NCBI GenBank assembly: GCA_017517845.1
Contig: JAFWXW010000009.1
Location: forward strand, 62,001-126,000
Reading direction: 5' to 3'
Length of the DNA stretch: 64,000 nucleotides
From: Paludibacteraceae bacterium
GTDB lineage: Bacteria; Bacteroidota; Bacteroidia; Bacteroidales; Paludibacteraceae
The notes under the pieces were generated by a model. It was not told where the DNA came from. It worked only from the letters and a program-made list of their open reading frames with translations, and ran no database searches. The first letter of the stretch is position 1. Each line of letters opens with the position of its first letter. The position numbers and the translations under genes are program-made. This document shows, one piece after another, positions 62,398 through 64,000 of this stretch.

Positions 62398-62457
62398 ATG
62401 AAAAACATTATTATCATATTAGACATTATTATTCTGTTACGTAGTAATAGGAAGTAA
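62398..62457 (+). CDS. leuL: leu leader peptide (19 aa)
   Basis: MKNIIIILDIIILLRSNRK: seven Ile and three Leu in 19 residues. This run of codons lets a ribosome sense charged tRNA-Ile/Leu. The stop lies in the antiterminator strand, and a terminator follows before leuA. Confidence 0.85.
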   Translation: MKNIIIILDIIILLRSNRK

Positions 62458-62503
62458 GTCTGGTGTGTATAATCGAAATAAATAAACCTCTCTTGCTTCC
62501 TAT
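62447..62503 (+). promoter_or_regulatory. Antiterminator of the leuA attenuator
   Basis: ATAGGAAGTAAG (62447-62458) can pair with CTTGCTTCCTAT (62492-62503) over 12 positions with one G-T wobble. This uses part of the left terminator arm and the loop, so the two folds exclude each other. A ribosome stalled on the Ile/Leu codons would leave it free; one at the stop codon would cover it. Confidence 0.8.
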
Positions 62504-62519
62504 AGTAAGAGAGGTTTTT
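62484..62519 (+). terminator. Attenuator terminator upstream of leuA
   Basis: AAACCTCTCTT (62484-62494) pairs with AAGAGAGGTTT (62507-62517), then T-run. It lies 25 bases before leuA. Confidence 0.92.
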
Positions 62520-62544
62520 CGTTATAAACAATACAAATTATTCA

Positions 62545-64000
62545 ATGGAAAGAATTTTTATTTTTGACACTACATTAAGAGATGGGGAACAAGTCCCAGG
62601 GTGTCAGTTAAACACTGTGGAGAAGATTCAGGTGGCAAAAGCACTTGAAGCATTGGGGGTAGATGTGATAGAAGCAGGTTTTCCAGTTTCTTCTCCAGGA
62701 GATTTTAATTCAGTAGTAGAGATTTCAAAAGCAGTTACTTGGCCTACCATTTGTGCCCTAACACGTGGTGTCCAAAAAGATATAGATGTGGCATTTGAGG
62801 CCCTGAAATATGCAAAGAATAAGCGAATTCACACAGGTATAGGAACTTCTGATTATCACATTAAATATAAATTTAATTCAAATCAAGATGAAATCCTTGA
62901 ACGTGCCATCGCTGCCACAAAATATGCAAAAAAATATGTAGAAGATGTGGAATTTTATTGTGAAGATGCAGGCAGAACAGACAATGAATATCTAGCTCGT
63001 GTAGTAGAAGCTGTTATCAAAGCAGGTGCCACTGTAGTAAATATTCCAGACACTACAGGTTATTGTCTTCCAGACCAATTTGGTTCAAAAATTAAATACC
63101 TAATGGAAAATGTTCCTAATATTCATAAGGCAATAATTTCTACTCATTGTCATAATGATTTGGGTATGGCAACTGCCAATACTATGTCTGGTATATTAAA
63201 CGGAGCAAGACAAGTAGAAGTTACTATTAATGGGATAGGTGAGCGAGCAGGCAATACTTCTTTAGAAGAAATAGCCATGATATTAAAATGTCATAAAACT
63301 CTAGGTCTGGATACCAATATCAATACCCAAAAAATTGTTTCAACATCTCGTTTGGTTTCAAATCTTATGAATATGCCTGTTCAAGCAAACAAAGCAGTAG
63401 TAGGTAGAAACGCATTTTCTCACTCTTCTGGTATTCACCAAGATGGAGTTTTAAAAAATATCCAAACATACGAGATTATTAATCCAAAAGATGTTGGTAT
63501 CGACGATAATTCTATAGTACTAACTGCACGTAGTGGGCGTGCTGCACTAAAACATCGTTTAAATGTATTAGGTGTAGAAGTAGAAGGTGAAAAACTAGAC
63601 GAATTATACCAAAAGTTTCTAGAATTAGCAGACCAAAAAAAGAGTATAAATGATACAGATATATTGCTTCTTGCAGGTAAGGAGTCTTCAAAGGGTAAAC
63701 GTATTCAACTTGATTATCTGCAAGTTACATCGGGCAAAGGTGTGAAATCAGTGGCAAGTATTTCACTTCTTATTGCTGGAGAAAAATTTGAAGCATCTTC
63801 TTCTGGTAATGGTCCTGTAGATGCAGCCATAAAAGCTGTTAAACAAATTATTAAACGTGAAATGGTGCTTCAAGAATTTACAATTCAAGCCATAGACCGT
63901 GGTAGCGACGACATGGGTAAAGTCCACATGCAAGTATTACACAATAATAAAGTATATTATGGATTTGGTGCGGATACTGATATTGTTGTAGCGTCGGTGG
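62545..64000 (+). CDS. leuA: 2-isopropylmalate synthase (3' partial)
   Basis: The frame is open from ATG 62545 to the window end (485 codons). It begins the leucine branch by joining acetyl-CoA and 2-oxoisovalerate. Motifs: [32 protein letters not shown] (metal HxH), [14 protein letters not shown], and the C-terminal LeuA dimer/allosteric domain ([19 protein letters not shown]... [11 protein letters not shown]) where leucine binds. The family length is about 500-520 residues, so only a small part is missing. Confidence 0.96.
   Translation, partial: MERIFIFDTTLRDGEQVPGCQLNTVEKIQVAKALEALGVDVIEAGFPVSSPGDFNSVVEISKAVTWPTICALTRGVQKDIDVAFEALKYAKNKRIHTGIGTSDYHIKYKFNSNQDEILERAIAATKYAKKYVEDVEFYCEDAGRTDNEYLARVVEAVIKAGATVVNIPDTTGYCLPDQFGSKIKYLMENVPNIHKAIISTHCHNDLGMATANTMSGILNGARQVEVTINGIGERAGNTSLEEIAMILKCHKTLGLDTNINTQKIVSTSRLVSNLMNMPVQANKAVVGRNAFSHSSGIHQDGVLKNIQTYEIINPKDVGIDDNSIVLTARSGRAALKHRLNVLGVEVEGEKLDELYQKFLELADQKKSINDTDILLLAGKESSKGKRIQLDYLQVTSGKGVKSVASISLLIAGEKFEASSSGNGPVDAAIKAVKQIIKREMVLQEFTIQAIDRGSDDMGKVHMQVLHNNKVYYGFGADTDIVVASV

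Overview
This 64 kb window looks like a chromosomal segment from a low-GC member of the Bacteroidota, most likely order Bacteroidales. The evidence is the gene content: an RpoZ/Rpb6-type omega subunit next to bamD, coaBC, DUF4835 and recN; nqrABCDEF together with rnfBCDGEA; pyrB-pyrI-flavin reductase; a fused aspartokinase/homoserine dehydrogenase; DUF4827 and DUF1015 genes. Promoters also fit, because many starts are preceded by the Bacteroidota -7 box TAnnTTTG, often with TTTG or ATTG exactly 19 bases upstream. Shine-Dalgarno sequences are not evident. Several start codons were moved downstream of the longest open frame because the longer version would run through the -7 box.

Layout. 1-1.6 kb: end of a TtcA-like tRNA thiolase, a SufT-like protein, and a small protein/XRE regulator pair with a palindromic operator candidate. 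1.6-4.8 kb: panB, an acidic unknown, a lipid A-type acyltransferase and a glycosyltransferase. 4.8-13.5 kb (minus): bamD-rpoZ-coaBC-DUF4835-recN, a glycosyltransferase, lysA and lysC. 13.5-14.0 kb: candidate sRNA and dispersed repeats. 14.0-19.9 kb: Na+-NQR operon. 20-28.2 kb: BASS-like transporter, priA, TPR protein, tRNA-His, PurF-like protein, ffh, folD, tRNA-Arg. 28.2-34.2 kb (minus): asnA, glmM-like mutase, two lipoproteins, thrA. 34.3-37.8 kb: DUF349, RluB-like, queC, queF. 37.8-45.1 kb (minus): aldehyde dehydrogenase, trxB, lolA, flavin reductase, pyrI, pyrB, DUF1015, mnmD. 45.2-46.9 kb: argS. 47.0-50.9 kb (minus): HD protein, S41 protease, dCMP deaminase, Ca2+/Na+ exchanger. 51.0-52.2 kb: apbE and a candidate ncRNA. 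52.1-61.8 kb (minus): unknown, TPR protein, MBL hydrolase, rsmG, rnfAEGDCB, rseC, M23 lipoprotein. 61.9-64 kb: unknown, then a leader-peptide attenuator and the 5' part of leuA.

Functional links. NqrB/NqrC and RnfD/RnfG carry candidate FMN-threonine motifs, and ApbE, the enzyme that attaches FMN, is also present, so the window encodes two flavinylated ion-pumping redox complexes plus their maturase. LysC, LysA, ThrA and AsnA draw on aspartate; PyrBI start pyrimidine synthesis from it.

The most unusual feature is a dense system of small repeats between genes. Heptamer arrays (TTAGGAG, TTAGGAA, TGAGGAG) occur at about 15 loci, commonly starting at or just after a stop codon and sometimes supplying it. 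Next to some arrays lie two larger structured elements. One is a three-hairpin element (three copies), always just upstream of the start codon of a co-oriented gene. The other is an approximately 90-110 bp element whose two best copies show compensatory base-pair changes, one of them inserted in frame inside a lipoprotein gene. Two independent candidate ncRNA genes and a well-formed leu attenuator complete the non-coding content. No CRISPR array, insertion sequence, rRNA or prophage gene was seen.
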